DNA from: Rhodococcus rhodnii
GTDB taxonomy: Bacteria > Actinomycetota > Actinomycetes > Mycobacteriales > Pseudonocardiaceae
DNA length: 64,000 nucleotides
NCBI GenBank assembly: GCA_000720375.1
Contig: JOAA01000002.1
Span: 499,223-563,222, forward strand
Reading direction: 5' to 3'
The notes under the pieces are model-generated. The model was not told where the DNA came from and did no database searches. It saw only the letters and a program-made list of their open reading frames with translations. Positions 8,882 through 17,471 of this stretch are shown one piece after another. Position 1 is the first letter of the stretch; each line of letters begins with the position of its first letter. The position numbers and the translations under genes were made by a program.

Positions 8882-9526
8882 GTGACCGAACCCGCTTTCC
8901 TAGAAGCGATCCGCTCCTCCTACGACACCGTCGCCGAGGACTACGCCAAGCTTGTGACCACGCTGTTCGCCCAGGAGCCGTTGGGCCGTGCGATGTTGTC
9001 CGCGTTCGCCGAGATCGTGCACGCCGGTGGCGGTGGGCTGGTCGCCGACGTCGGATGTGGACCGGGCCACGTCACCGAACACCTTGCCGCGCTCGGCTTG
9101 GACGCGTTCGGTATCGACCTGTCGCCACGGATGGTCGAGATCGCCGGGCGGACCTATCCGGAACGGCGTTTCGAGGTCGGGTCGATGACGGCGTTGGATC
9201 TGCCGGACGGGCAGCTCGCGGGCATCGTCGCGTGGTGGTCGATCTTGCACACACCTCCGGAGAGCTTGCCAGTGGTGTTCGCGGAGTTCTACCGCACCCT
9301 TGCGCCCGGCGGGCACCTGGTTCTCGGCTTCCACGTCGGTGACGAGCACCTACGCCCGGAGACGTCCTATGGTCACCCGGTTTCGTACGACGCATATCTG
9401 CTGCAACCGGACCTGGTCGAGAAGCTGCTGACCGAAGCCGGGTTCGCGGTCACCGCCCGATTGCACGCCGATGGCCAGAAGTGGCCACAAGCGTGCCTGC
9501 TCGCGCACACCTACGCGGAGGACTGA
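8882..9526 (+). CDS. Class I SAM-dependent methyltransferase
   Basis: 214 residues from GTG 8882 (MTEPAFLEAIRSSYD). Motif I is VADVGCGPGHVTEHL and the acidic end of strand 2 is FGIDLSPRMVEIA, both signatures of the SAM-binding Rossmann fold. Later segments (LPDGQLAGIVAWWSILHTPP, ALAPGGHLVLGFHV-like) match the small-molecule UbiE/type-11 subgroup. The open frame reaches further upstream to 8708, but that overlaps the P450 start and is not coding-like. Its divergence from the P450 suggests shared control and possibly a shared tailoring pathway. Confidence 0.9.
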   Translation: MTEPAFLEAIRSSYDTVAEDYAKLVTTLFAQEPLGRAMLSAFAEIVHAGGGGLVADVGCGPGHVTEHLAALGLDAFGIDLSPRMVEIAGRTYPERRFEVGSMTALDLPDGQLAGIVAWWSILHTPPESLPVVFAEFYRTLAPGGHLVLGFHVGDEHLRPETSYGHPVSYDAYLLQPDLVEKLLTEAGFAVTARLHADGQKWPQACLLAHTYAED

Positions 9527-9539
9527 GTCCACAAAGGAC

Positions 9540-10091
9540 CTAGTCTTCGCCTGCCCGCCTGAGCATGTCGGTCAGCAACTCGCTGGTGGTGTTCTTCGGC
9601 TTCATCTCGGCAACGGACAACGACGTCTCGGTGCGCTGGATGCCCTCGATCTGCCAGACGCCGTTGATCAGCAGTTCCCGTAGGTGTGTGTGGTCACGCA
9701 CGCGTACCCGGACGAGCATGTCGACGTTGCCGGTCACCAGCAGGACCTCTTCGACCTCGGGCAACTCCGCGAGCGCCGACATGATCGGGCCCTGTTCGTA
9801 GCCTTGGCCTGCGGTCACGGTGAGGTAGGCGATCGTCGGGTAGCCGAGCGTGCTCCAGTTCAGGCGGATGCCGTAGCCCTCGATGACGCCCAGCCGCTGC
9901 AGTCGTGCGATGCGGTCGGCGACCGCTGGCGCGGACATGCCAAGTTCGCGTGCGAGGCTGCGCTGTGACGTCCGGGCATCCTGGCTGAGCAGAAGCAGAA
10001 GCTGCAGGTCAGTGGTGTCCAGTGGGACCGGGTCGGACGGCGCCGAGGTGTGGTCGGCGATGGCGCCGAGTGGCTTGATCCAGTCAGTCAC
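9540..10091 (-). CDS. Lrp/AsnC-family transcriptional regulator
   Basis: 183 residues from GTG 10091, which has AAGGGGA at the right distance; an ATG 18 bases upstream is the alternative. An N-terminal winged HTH (LDTTDLQLLLLLSQDARTSQ, then LARELGMSAPAVADRIARL) is followed by a RAM ligand-binding domain (VEEVLLVTGNVDMLVRVRV). It has a ~20-residue N-terminal extension before the HTH. Lrp proteins respond to amino acids. It is divergent from an aminotransferase, which is its most likely target. Confidence 0.92.
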   Translation of the reverse strand: MTDWIKPLGAIADHTSAPSDPVPLDTTDLQLLLLLSQDARTSQRSLARELGMSAPAVADRIARLQRLGVIEGYGIRLNWSTLGYPTIAYLTVTAGQGYEQGPIMSALAELPEVEEVLLVTGNVDMLVRVRVRDHTHLRELLINGVWQIEGIQRTETSLSVAEMKPKNTTSELLTDMLRRAGED

Positions 10092-10192
10092 TCGGAATCC
10101 CCTTGTCATTCGTCAGGCGTCTAGCCATGCTGAGTATAGACATGTAAGGCTCGATGCCGGAGTCGCCTGGCATATGTAATAGGAGGTGGGTC

Positions 10193-11362
10193 GTGATCGA
10201 CTTCGAGACTCGGTTGGCCGCCCGGTCCCGAAACTCCTCCGGCGCGATCAGCGGCATCCTGGCGCTGGCCAATGCCAGCGGGGTGATCAACTTCTCCGGT
10301 GGGTTTCCCGAGCCGTCCCTGTTCCCGACGCAGCTGCTCGGCGACATCGCGACCAGGCTGATCGCGCAGGACGCGGCGGTGGCGCTGCAGTACGCGCCGA
10401 GCGAGGGCATCGAAAGCGTCCGCGACGCGATCGCCGGGTATCTCAAGCAGACCGAGGACAGGCGTCCGGCGGACAACGAGCTGATGATCACCAGCGGCGG
10501 GATCGACGCGGTCACGTTGCTCGCCAAAAGCATGCTCGACCCCGGCGACCTCGTGGTGGTCGAAGAGCCGAGCTACCTCGGCGCGGTCTCCGGGTTCGCC
10601 GCGTTCAGCCCGCGGCTGCGGGGTGTGCGGATCGACGACGAAGGCCTCGACGCCGCCGAACTGGCCACCGTGGTGGCAGGCGATGTGCCGAAGCTGATCT
10701 ACACGATCCCCGACTACCAGAACCCCAGCGGCCGGTCGATGTCCGTGCGCCGCCGTCACGAACTGATAGATCTGTGCCGGCAGCACGGCATCCTGATCGT
10801 GGAGGACGTCGCCTACCGGCAGCTCGGTTTCGCCGGGCAGACGCGGCCGAGCCTGTGGTCGCTGGCGCCGGACGTGGTGGTGCAGATCGGCACGTTCTCC
10901 AAGACCTTCTTCCCAGGTGTCCGGCTCGGCTGGGCGACCGGGCCGGTCCCGGTGGTCAGGGAACTCGTTGTCGCCAAACAGAACTCCGACCAGTGCGCGG
11001 GCGCGCTCGGGCAGCGGATGCTCGAGGAGTATCTCCGCGCGGGTTACTTCGACGTGCACCTTCCCGTCGCCCGAGAGCTTTACCGAAAGCGCGGTACGGC
11101 AACCACATCCGCACTCGCCGCGCACATGAATGGACGGGCCAGTTGGACAGAACCGGAAGGCGGTTTCTTTACGTGGTTGCACGTGCCCGGCGTGAACACG
11201 ACGACACTTTCGCGAAACACGGACGTCGCGTTCGTTCCTGGCGCCGGCTTCTTCGCCGAACGCGCTGACACCGAACATCTGCGGCTGTCCTTCAGCCGGA
11301 TCGCGGAGCACGAAATCGAACCCGGCATCGCGCGGCTCGCCGCCGCCATCCGCGCGCAGTGA
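10193..11362 (+). CDS. PLP-dependent aminotransferase, class I/II fold (LysN-like)
   Basis: 389 residues from GTG 10193, which is preceded by a strong AGGAGGTGG; the earlier ATG at 10154 lies upstream of that site. Fold-type I features are LQYAPSEGIESVRDAIAGYL, YTIPDYQNPSGRSMS (PLP-ring contact) and GTFSKTFFPGVRLGW with the Schiff-base Lys. Related enzymes transaminate 2-aminoadipate, aromatic or branched amino acids. There is no N-terminal GntR HTH, so it is not a MocR regulator. The divergent Lrp gene probably controls it. Confidence 0.92.
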   Translation: MIDFETRLAARSRNSSGAISGILALANASGVINFSGGFPEPSLFPTQLLGDIATRLIAQDAAVALQYAPSEGIESVRDAIAGYLKQTEDRRPADNELMITSGGIDAVTLLAKSMLDPGDLVVVEEPSYLGAVSGFAAFSPRLRGVRIDDEGLDAAELATVVAGDVPKLIYTIPDYQNPSGRSMSVRRRHELIDLCRQHGILIVEDVAYRQLGFAGQTRPSLWSLAPDVVVQIGTFSKTFFPGVRLGWATGPVPVVRELVVAKQNSDQCAGALGQRMLEEYLRAGYFDVHLPVARELYRKRGTATTSALAAHMNGRASWTEPEGGFFTWLHVPGVNTTTLSRNTDVAFVPGAGFFAERADTEHLRLSFSRIAEHEIEPGIARLAAAIRAQ

Positions 11363-11636
11363 CCATCTGTGATCTCACGGCGACCGCAACGAAACTTATT
11401 GCATAGTTGTTTCAGTCGTTCCTGTGTCACGCGCTCGCGGTTAACGCATTGTTCGGTTGCTCCGTTCAGGGTCTTTGCTCGCACATTCAGTGACGACTGT
11501 TCAAGTGCGCCCTATGGTTGATGGCCTAACCTCGTAGCGGCCCAACTGGGGAACGCGTCGCGTGGCGGCCGGGATCGGGGACGGGATGTGCGATCTCTGC
11601 TGATGAGGCACGTGAAGCACGGACGAGGGGGACAGG

Positions 11637-12182
11637 GTGACCGAAACATGGGGTGGCGACGAGGAGTCATTGCCGGGGAAGCAGAATTCGTTTGCCGCCG
11701 AGGATGTCGTCCTCGTGCCGGTCGATTCACTGCTGCCGGCTGATGCGCCGCGATTGTCCGGGGAGGGCGATGCGCATGTTCGACTGCTCGCCGAATCGGA
11801 AGCGATATTACCGCCGATTGTCGTGCACCGCTCGACGATGCGAGTCATCGACGGAATGCATCGACTGTACGCCGCCGTTCTTCGCGGGCAGAAAAATGTA
11901 GAGGTACGCTTTTTCGAGGGCGACGAAAGCGACGCCTTGCGGATGCAGACAATGGGGGACCGCGCCGAGGCGTTGCAGCAACTACGGCAGGACCCGTCCT
12001 TGCGTTTCAACGAAGCCGGCCGCGCACTGCTGCGCTGGTTGGATTCCCAGCCTGTCGGGCCGCCCGATCTGGAACGGGCCATCGAGAACGTGCCCGCACA
12101 CTGCGCGGAGATCATGGTGCGGCTTGCCCGCGGAAACGCCGAGGCTTGGCGCGAGTTAGCGGAACAACTCGAACGAAGGTGA
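11637..12182 (+). CDS. StrR-like ParB-domain protein lacking the central HTH
   Basis: 181 residues from GTG 11637, with GAGGGGGACAGG before it. The N-terminal part is the ParB/sulfiredoxin-like domain of StrR-type antibiotic regulators (VPVDSLLPADAPRLSGEG, VVHRSTMRVIDGMHRLYAAV, VRFFEGDESDA). The C-terminal part matches the tail of the same family (LQQLRQDPSLRFNEAGRALL, NVPAHCAEIMVRLARG, AEQLERR). Full StrR proteins are about 320-350 residues with a DNA-binding HTH between these parts, which is missing here: FFEGDESDA runs into the tail within about 20 residues. It may therefore be a non-DNA-binding antagonist or a decayed regulator. Confidence 0.8.
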   Translation: MTETWGGDEESLPGKQNSFAAEDVVLVPVDSLLPADAPRLSGEGDAHVRLLAESEAILPPIVVHRSTMRVIDGMHRLYAAVLRGQKNVEVRFFEGDESDALRMQTMGDRAEALQQLRQDPSLRFNEAGRALLRWLDSQPVGPPDLERAIENVPAHCAEIMVRLARGNAEAWRELAEQLERR

Positions 12183-12189
12183 ACCCGCG

Positions 12190-14205
12190 TCATTCGGGCT
12201 GGTTCCCGCTCTTGTGGCCGACGTGGTACGGGCTGGTCACGCCTTCGTAGGCCAGGTGCATCACCATGCCGTTGCGCGCGTGTTCGAGGTTGTGGCAGTG
12301 GTCCATCCACACGCCCGGGTTGTCCGCGACGAACGCTATCTCGAAGATCTCGCCCGGCCGGACGTCCAATGTGTCCGTCCACCATGGACTTCCGGTCGAC
12401 GGGACACCGTTGCGGGACAGCACGAGCGCGTGATGGCCGTGCAGGTGCATCGGATGCACCTCGTGGCTGCGGTTGATCAGCGTGGTCTGGATGACCTCGT
12501 TCTCGCGGACCATCAACGTCGGTGTGTCCGGGAACTGGGTGCCGTTGATCATCGGCAGCAGGCCGAACACGCCGTCGTGGAAGTTCAGGCCGTCATCCAT
12601 GATCAGCTTGAACCGCCGGTCGAAGTTGGTACCCGCATTGATCTTCGTTGTCGTCGGCGTGCCGTAGGACAGTGGGTCGAACGCGGGTGGTTCCTCGGGC
12701 AGCGCGGGCACCGGTCCACCGTCGTTCGGTTCGAGCAACAGACCGGCGTCCGGCGCGTTCAGGTCAGCCAGCCGGACCGGGCCGTCGGGCATGGTGAACG
12801 AGAGGTCGTACCGGCCGCCGTTGGCCAGTTCCATCAGGGTGTCATGCAATTCGGTCGGTCCGTTCACGGGCGTCCCGTCGATCGCGGTGACCCGGAATGG
12901 TGTGCCGCTCAGCACGAACTGGGTGGAAATGATGTCATCGGCAGGGTTGACACCCGTGTTCGTCAGCCGGATCAGTACTGGAGTGCCCGGCTTGATCCGC
13001 TTGCGCTCCAACGTGTCCTTGGTGCCGAAGGCGGAGACCTGCTCGTCTCCGACGTGCCATACGTGCGACATCACGGCGATGTCCTCGACAGCCGGCTTGT
13101 CCCGCGGCTCGACGATGAGAGAACCGAACAGACCCTTCACGACGGCCTCGGATGATGCCTGGTGCGTGTGGTACCAGAACGAACCCACCTGCTCCGCGCG
13201 GAACCGATAGGTGTGGCTGCCGCCGTTCGGCACGGCGTCCTGCGTCAGGCCCGCGACGCCGTCTTCCGCGTTCGGAACGTCGAGACCGTGCCAGTGCAGG
13301 GTGACGTTGACGTCCGGCAGTTTGTTGATCAGCTTGATCTCGACGAGGTCGCCTTCCTTGACCCGAATTTCCGGTCCAGGTGTGCCACCGTTGTAGGTCC
13401 AGCCGTCCAGCGTCCTGCCGGACGACAGTTGGATCTTCGCCGCCTCCGCGGTGACCGTGAACGTCTTGTCCGGGGCCAGATCCCGTGGTCCGGTCAGGGT
13501 GTCCACACTCGTGCGCGCGGAGTGCGAAGTGGGCAGTCCGCCGCCGTAATCGACCAGGTTGTGGTCCATCATGCTCATGTGATCGGGCAGGCGACTGGCC
13601 GACAACCCGTAGATAATGCTGCCGGTGATCAAACCGATGATCGCGACGAAACCAGCGACTGCCGTCAGGACACGTGCCCGCATGCTGCGTGTGACCGCCT
13701 TACGCCGGAACTGACGCAGCCACAGCAAGGCGGTCACCAGCACGAGAGGACCGCCGTGCGTGAGCAGGTCATCGAAATGCGGCGGGACCGGGCGGGACAC
13801 GAACCCCACCCACACGGTCAGCAACCCACCGACCGCCATTACCTGCGCGGGCACGACCAGCTTCGGATCAAGACGGTCCACATCAGACCCGCCGACGATC
13901 CGGCGCAGGCGCGGCATCGACCAAATCACCACGGCCACCAGCGGCAGGGTGACCAGTGGCAGCGAGACCCAGACGCGGTTCTCCGCGAAGTCCCAGCCGT
14001 ACGTCCACAACCAGCCGATGCTGGCCAGCCGCAGCACGAACAGACCGAACCCCACTCGGATCCACGCGAGGATCCGGCGCGCCGAGCGCTGCGCGTCAAG
14101 CGGTGACAGATTGGCCAATTGGCCGATTCGATAGCCGATGAACCAATAGACCAGGAACAGGAGAGCGGCAACGGTGGTATCCGCGTTCTCCAGCGGCTCG
14201 AACAT
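12190..14205 (-). CDS. Membrane-anchored multicopper oxidase
   Basis: 671 residues from ATG 14205, with GGGGGAA upstream. About six hydrophobic segments lie in the first 205 residues. The cupredoxin domains, presumably outside the membrane, carry all four copper motifs: HWHG (304-307), HTH (346-348), HPMHLHGHH (584-592) and HCHNLEHARNGM (636-647). The type 1 axial ligand is Met. The family oxidises phenols, metals or copper(I) with reduction of oxygen to water. Its polytopic N-terminus is longer than in ordinary secreted laccase-like enzymes. It ends a few bases from the convergent StrR-like gene. Confidence 0.93.
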   Translation of the reverse strand: MFEPLENADTTVAALLFLVYWFIGYRIGQLANLSPLDAQRSARRILAWIRVGFGLFVLRLASIGWLWTYGWDFAENRVWVSLPLVTLPLVAVVIWSMPRLRRIVGGSDVDRLDPKLVVPAQVMAVGGLLTVWVGFVSRPVPPHFDDLLTHGGPLVLVTALLWLRQFRRKAVTRSMRARVLTAVAGFVAIIGLITGSIIYGLSASRLPDHMSMMDHNLVDYGGGLPTSHSARTSVDTLTGPRDLAPDKTFTVTAEAAKIQLSSGRTLDGWTYNGGTPGPEIRVKEGDLVEIKLINKLPDVNVTLHWHGLDVPNAEDGVAGLTQDAVPNGGSHTYRFRAEQVGSFWYHTHQASSEAVVKGLFGSLIVEPRDKPAVEDIAVMSHVWHVGDEQVSAFGTKDTLERKRIKPGTPVLIRLTNTGVNPADDIISTQFVLSGTPFRVTAIDGTPVNGPTELHDTLMELANGGRYDLSFTMPDGPVRLADLNAPDAGLLLEPNDGGPVPALPEEPPAFDPLSYGTPTTTKINAGTNFDRRFKLIMDDGLNFHDGVFGLLPMINGTQFPDTPTLMVRENEVIQTTLINRSHEVHPMHLHGHHALVLSRNGVPSTGSPWWTDTLDVRPGEIFEIAFVADNPGVWMDHCHNLEHARNGMVMHLAYEGVTSPYHVGHKSGNQPE

Positions 14206-14288
14206 GACGGTGTTCCCCCAGGAATCGATGGTCCTGTCAAGTTAGGACGCACGGGGCGAACGGGAATCCGTTTGTGACCGTCAGTCGG

Positions 14289-14338
14289 GTACGGCAGTTG
14301 CCGTATTTACCTGACCGGGTGTACGGCAGTTGGCGTAT
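14289..14338. promoter_or_regulatory. Two direct copies of a TACGGCA-GT-TGCCGTA palindrome
   Basis: The first copy (14289-14306) contains the perfect 16-bp palindrome TACGGCAGTTGCCGTA. The second (14321-14338) is GTACGGCAGTTGGCGTAT, with one mismatch in the palindrome. The starts are 32 bp apart, close to three helical turns, so two dimers could bind the same face. They lie between the divergent multicopper oxidase and protease-kinase-regulator genes. The encoded NarL-type response regulator is the natural candidate to bind here. Confidence 0.65.
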
Positions 14339-14378
14339 CGACAGGTTTCCGCCGTCTTTCCCCGGTATCGTCCGACGT

Positions 14379-15044
14379 ATGTCCGGCGACACGCAGCGCA
14401 AAAGCAACCTGCGCAAGGTTTACCTTGCCGCGGAGTACGCGCTGGTCTTCTTCGGCGTCGTGATCCTCTACACGCTGCTGCTGAGTGGCTCGAACCCGAT
14501 TCCGCTGCTGGTCGTGCTCGGGCTGGCGGCGGTGTTGTACCTGCTGCGCTCACCCACGTTCGATCGCGGTTCGCTGTGGCGGCCCGGCCGGTTGCCCGCT
14601 GAGCTGCCGTCAATCGCGTTGCTCTTCTTCCTCACCACGGTCGGCTCGATCGTGGTGGTCCTGTTCACCCGGCCGGAGTTGTTTCTCGGATTTCCGCGTA
14701 CCGAACCCGTTGTCTGGGCATTCGTCATGGTGCTCTACCCGGTGCTCAGCGTCTATCCGCAGGAACTGATATTCCGGGGTTTCCTGTTCCAGCGCTATCA
14801 GCCGGTCTTCGGCGACGGCGTCGGGATGATCGCGGCCAGCGCGGCCGCTTTCGGGTTCGTGCACATCGCGTTCGGCAACTGGGTGTCCATGGTGCTTTCG
14901 GCCGCGGGCGGCTGGATATTCGCCTCGCGGTACCGCAAGAGCCGGTCGCTGTTCACGGTTTCGGTGGAGCACGGGCTGTACGGCATGCTCATGTTCACCG
15001 TCGGTCTGGGGATCTACTTCTACCACGGCGCATCGGTAAGTTGA
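14379..15044 (+). CDS. CPBP (CAAX/Abi) family intramembrane metalloprotease
   Basis: 221 residues from ATG 14379. The upstream frame to 14274 covers the palindromic operators and is not coding-like. Several membrane helices surround the CPBP motifs: a QE-L-I-F-R-G motif (residues 128-134, with Gln in place of the first Glu of the usual EE), FGFVHIAFGN with His 162, and a late SVEHGLYG. Family members cleave or bind membrane proteins and often sit with two-component genes. The next gene starts five bases after its stop, so it is the first gene of a three-gene operon. Confidence 0.88.
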   Translation: MSGDTQRKSNLRKVYLAAEYALVFFGVVILYTLLLSGSNPIPLLVVLGLAAVLYLLRSPTFDRGSLWRPGRLPAELPSIALLFFLTTVGSIVVVLFTRPELFLGFPRTEPVVWAFVMVLYPVLSVYPQELIFRGFLFQRYQPVFGDGVGMIAASAAAFGFVHIAFGNWVSMVLSAAGGWIFASRYRKSRSLFTVSVEHGLYGMLMFTVGLGIYFYHGASVS

Positions 15045-15048
15045 GGCC

Positions 15049-16161
15049 GTGGCTGGACAGTGGTGGCGAAGACCGGTCCTTGTGGACGTGGTGCTGGCAT
15101 TGGCCGTCGCGGGTGCGGTGACGATCGCGATCCAGGTGGCCGGCGAGCCGATCGAACGCCGGCCGGACTTCCTCGCGTTCGCGCTGGGCTGCTCGATGGG
15201 CGCGGTTCTGGTGCTGCGCAGGCGATGGCCGCTGGCGGTGCTGTTCACGACCCTCGCGATCCTGATGACGTACTACTTTCTGGACTATCCCGGCCTGGCG
15301 CCCGCGATTCCCTTGTCAGCGGCGCTGTTCTCGGCGGCGTCAGCCGGCCGGTTCCGCTGGGCGATGCTGGTCGCCGCGGCACTCGTGGCTGGAGGGCTGG
15401 TCGCGCGGCTGATCGAGTTCGACATGCCGGCGCTTCCGATTGCCAGCGCGGTGATCAACGATGCCGCGTTGCTCGCATCGCTCGTGCTGCTCGGGGAAAC
15501 CTTGCGCAGCAGGCGAGAACGGCTCGAAGCCGCGGACGCGGAACGCGAGCGCGAAGCGAGCAGGCGGGTTACCCAGGAGCGGCTCCGGATCGCGCGGGAA
15601 ATGCACGACGGCCTCGGTCAGACGATCGCGGCGGTGAACGTGCAGGCCGGCCTCGCCGACGACGTACTCGAGAAAAACCCGGCGCAGGCACGGGAATCAC
15701 TGCAGACCATTCGACACTCCACCAAGAAAGCGCTGCAGGAGTTGAAAACAGTGCTGACGGTGTTGCGTGACGACGACGAAACCCGGCTGCCCGGACTGGA
15801 CCAGATCGACGAACTACTCGACGTGGCGCGCAAAGCCGGGCTGCACGCCACCAAGGTGGTGATCGGCGAGCCACGGCCCCGGCCCGCGGCGGTCGACCGT
15901 ACGGCGTATCGGATTGTCCAGGAATCGCTGACGAACACGATCCGGCACGCCAACGCGACCACTGTGACCGTGGAACTGCGCTATACGCCGGAGAGTCTGG
16001 TCATCGAAGTCGCCGACGATGGCGTGAGTGCCCGCGAACGCAAGGCCGACGGCTTCGGACTGGCCGGGATGGCCGAACGAGTGTCCGCATTGGACGGTAA
16101 ACTGGCCGCGGACTTCCTGCCGGATGGCGGATTTCGGGTGCGGGCGGAGCTCAGAACATGA
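15049..16161 (+). CDS. Sensor histidine kinase, NarL/DesK class
   Basis: 370 residues from GTG 15049. Five or so membrane segments fill the first ~150 residues with little extracellular loop, so it probably senses the membrane itself. A short linker leads to the HisKA_3 box RIAREMHDGLGQTIA (His 186) and then an HATPase domain (VQESLTNTIRHANATTV, DGFGLAGMAERV). It overlaps the response regulator by four bases. DesK/LiaS-like kinases respond to envelope stress, antibiotics or lipid state. Confidence 0.93.
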   Translation: MAGQWWRRPVLVDVVLALAVAGAVTIAIQVAGEPIERRPDFLAFALGCSMGAVLVLRRRWPLAVLFTTLAILMTYYFLDYPGLAPAIPLSAALFSAASAGRFRWAMLVAAALVAGGLVARLIEFDMPALPIASAVINDAALLASLVLLGETLRSRRERLEAADAEREREASRRVTQERLRIAREMHDGLGQTIAAVNVQAGLADDVLEKNPAQARESLQTIRHSTKKALQELKTVLTVLRDDDETRLPGLDQIDELLDVARKAGLHATKVVIGEPRPRPAAVDRTAYRIVQESLTNTIRHANATTVTVELRYTPESLVIEVADDGVSARERKADGFGLAGMAERVSALDGKLAADFLPDGGFRVRAELRT

Positions 16162-16820
16162 CTGTGCGGGTAGTGCTCGTCGACGACCAGGCCCTGGTCC
16201 GCGCGGGACTGCGCGGCCTGCTGGACAACAGCGACGACATCACGGTGGTCGGCGAGGCGGGCAACGGCGCCGAAGCGATGCATGTGGTCCGGTCGACCAA
16301 ACCCGATGTCGTGCTGATGGACGTGCAGATGCCGGTGATGGACGGCATCGAGGCCACCAGACTGCTTGCCGACGACCCGGCGTTGACCGGCACCAGAGTG
16401 GTCGTACTGACCACGTTCGAGCTGGACGACTACATCGCCGAGGCACTGCGCGCGGGCGCGAGCGGCTTCCTGATCAAGGACATCGAACCGGCAGATCTGC
16501 GGACGGCAGTACGTGTCGTGGCCGCGGGCGAGTCACTGCTGTCCCCAGGCGTGACCAAGCGCTTGATCGCGCAATTCGTCGCCCAGCGCCAAGCCCCAGC
16601 CGACCAAGGCAAGCTCGCCGCGCTCACCGGACGCGAACGCGAGGTGATGGCGTTGGCCGCGGGTGGTCTGAGCAACGAGGAAATCGGCCGCCGCCTGTTC
16701 ATGAGCCCGTCGACTGCCCGGACGCACGTGCACCGGGCGATGGCCAAGCTCGGTGCCCGCGACCGTGCCCAGCTGGTCTTTCTTGCCTACGAAACGGGTC
16801 TTGTCCGGCCAGGTCAGTGA
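16158..16820 (+). CDS. NarL/FixJ-family response regulator
   Basis: 220 residues. The receiver domain has the acidic pair VLVDD, phospho-acceptor Asp 55 in VLMDVQMPVMDG and the conserved Lys in FLIKD. A LuxR-type HTH follows (LTGREREVMALAAGGLSNEE, STARTHVHRAMAKLGARDR). It is the cognate partner of the kinase with which it overlaps (ATGA). The palindromic pair upstream of the operon suggests autoregulation. Confidence 0.95.
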   Translation: MTVRVVLVDDQALVRAGLRGLLDNSDDITVVGEAGNGAEAMHVVRSTKPDVVLMDVQMPVMDGIEATRLLADDPALTGTRVVVLTTFELDDYIAEALRAGASGFLIKDIEPADLRTAVRVVAAGESLLSPGVTKRLIAQFVAQRQAPADQGKLAALTGREREVMALAAGGLSNEEIGRRLFMSPSTARTHVHRAMAKLGARDRAQLVFLAYETGLVRPGQ

Positions 16821-16821
16821 T

Positions 16822-17400
16822 TCATCGGTAGAAGTCGTAGCGCTCGGAGGTTGTTTTGATCGCCTTGCACCCCTCGATGACGTTCTGCAGTGAGCAGTCG
16901 GGCAGCTCGTTGGCAGCGACAAGACGACGGATGTGGTGAGAACGACGCCGCTGACGTCGGTTCGGGATGTTGTTGAACGCGTCGGCCAGTTGTTCCTCGG
17001 CCATGTCCGGGTTACGGTCCAGCCGGCCGTCCTTGATTCTCGTTCGTCGGCGGCGTAACAGTTTTCTGTTCGTAATTCCGCCAGACCAACAGGATGACGC
17101 GGGATTCGCTGTCATACTGGCGTCGTCTGCGCTTGATCTCCGGAGTCCATTGCTCAAGCAGTTTCTGCACGAGCGCGCGGGCTTCGTCAGGGATCTGTGG
17201 TGGCTGGGTTATGCGCAGCAACGGTGCGAGGACCGCGGCAAAGCCGGTGATGAAACCCGACCAACCCACTCACAATGCCGGCAAGCGAGTTGTTGTCGGA
17301 GAGTGTCAGGTGGATGAAGCTCAGCACGGTTCCCACGATGATGAGCACGCCGAACACGATGAAGCCGACAGTCAGTACCTTGCGGAACTTGTTTTGACTT
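16822..17400 (-). pseudogene. Decayed NACHT-type NTPase N-terminus
   Basis: Three frames in order resemble the start of an actinomycete NACHT protein. First comes a membrane segment (KFRKVLTVGFIVFGVLIIV, then SNAG-like SLAGIVSGLVG). Next is ITGFAAVLAPLLRITQPP and ARALVQKLLEQWTPEIKRRR. Last is RIKDGRLDRNPDMAEEQLAD followed by AFNNIPNRR. Frame changes lie near 17255 and near 17070, and a stop precedes the first segment. In intact relatives the NIPNRR motif leads straight into LVVLGEPGAGKS; here it leads into an unrelated Arg-rich tail ending ERYDFYR. The ATPase core is therefore lost. The call rests on remembered family pattern. Confidence 0.55.
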
Positions 17401-17471
17401 CACTGCGCGGCCCCAAACCTTTGTGTCGTCTGGTAGCCGCTACTCGCATAACCTGTGCCCGTTGTTACATG

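Noticed and set aside
10121..11311. 396-residue minus-strand frame over the aminotransferase
   Set aside because: Shadow; the plus strand has PLP-enzyme motifs and a good ribosome site.
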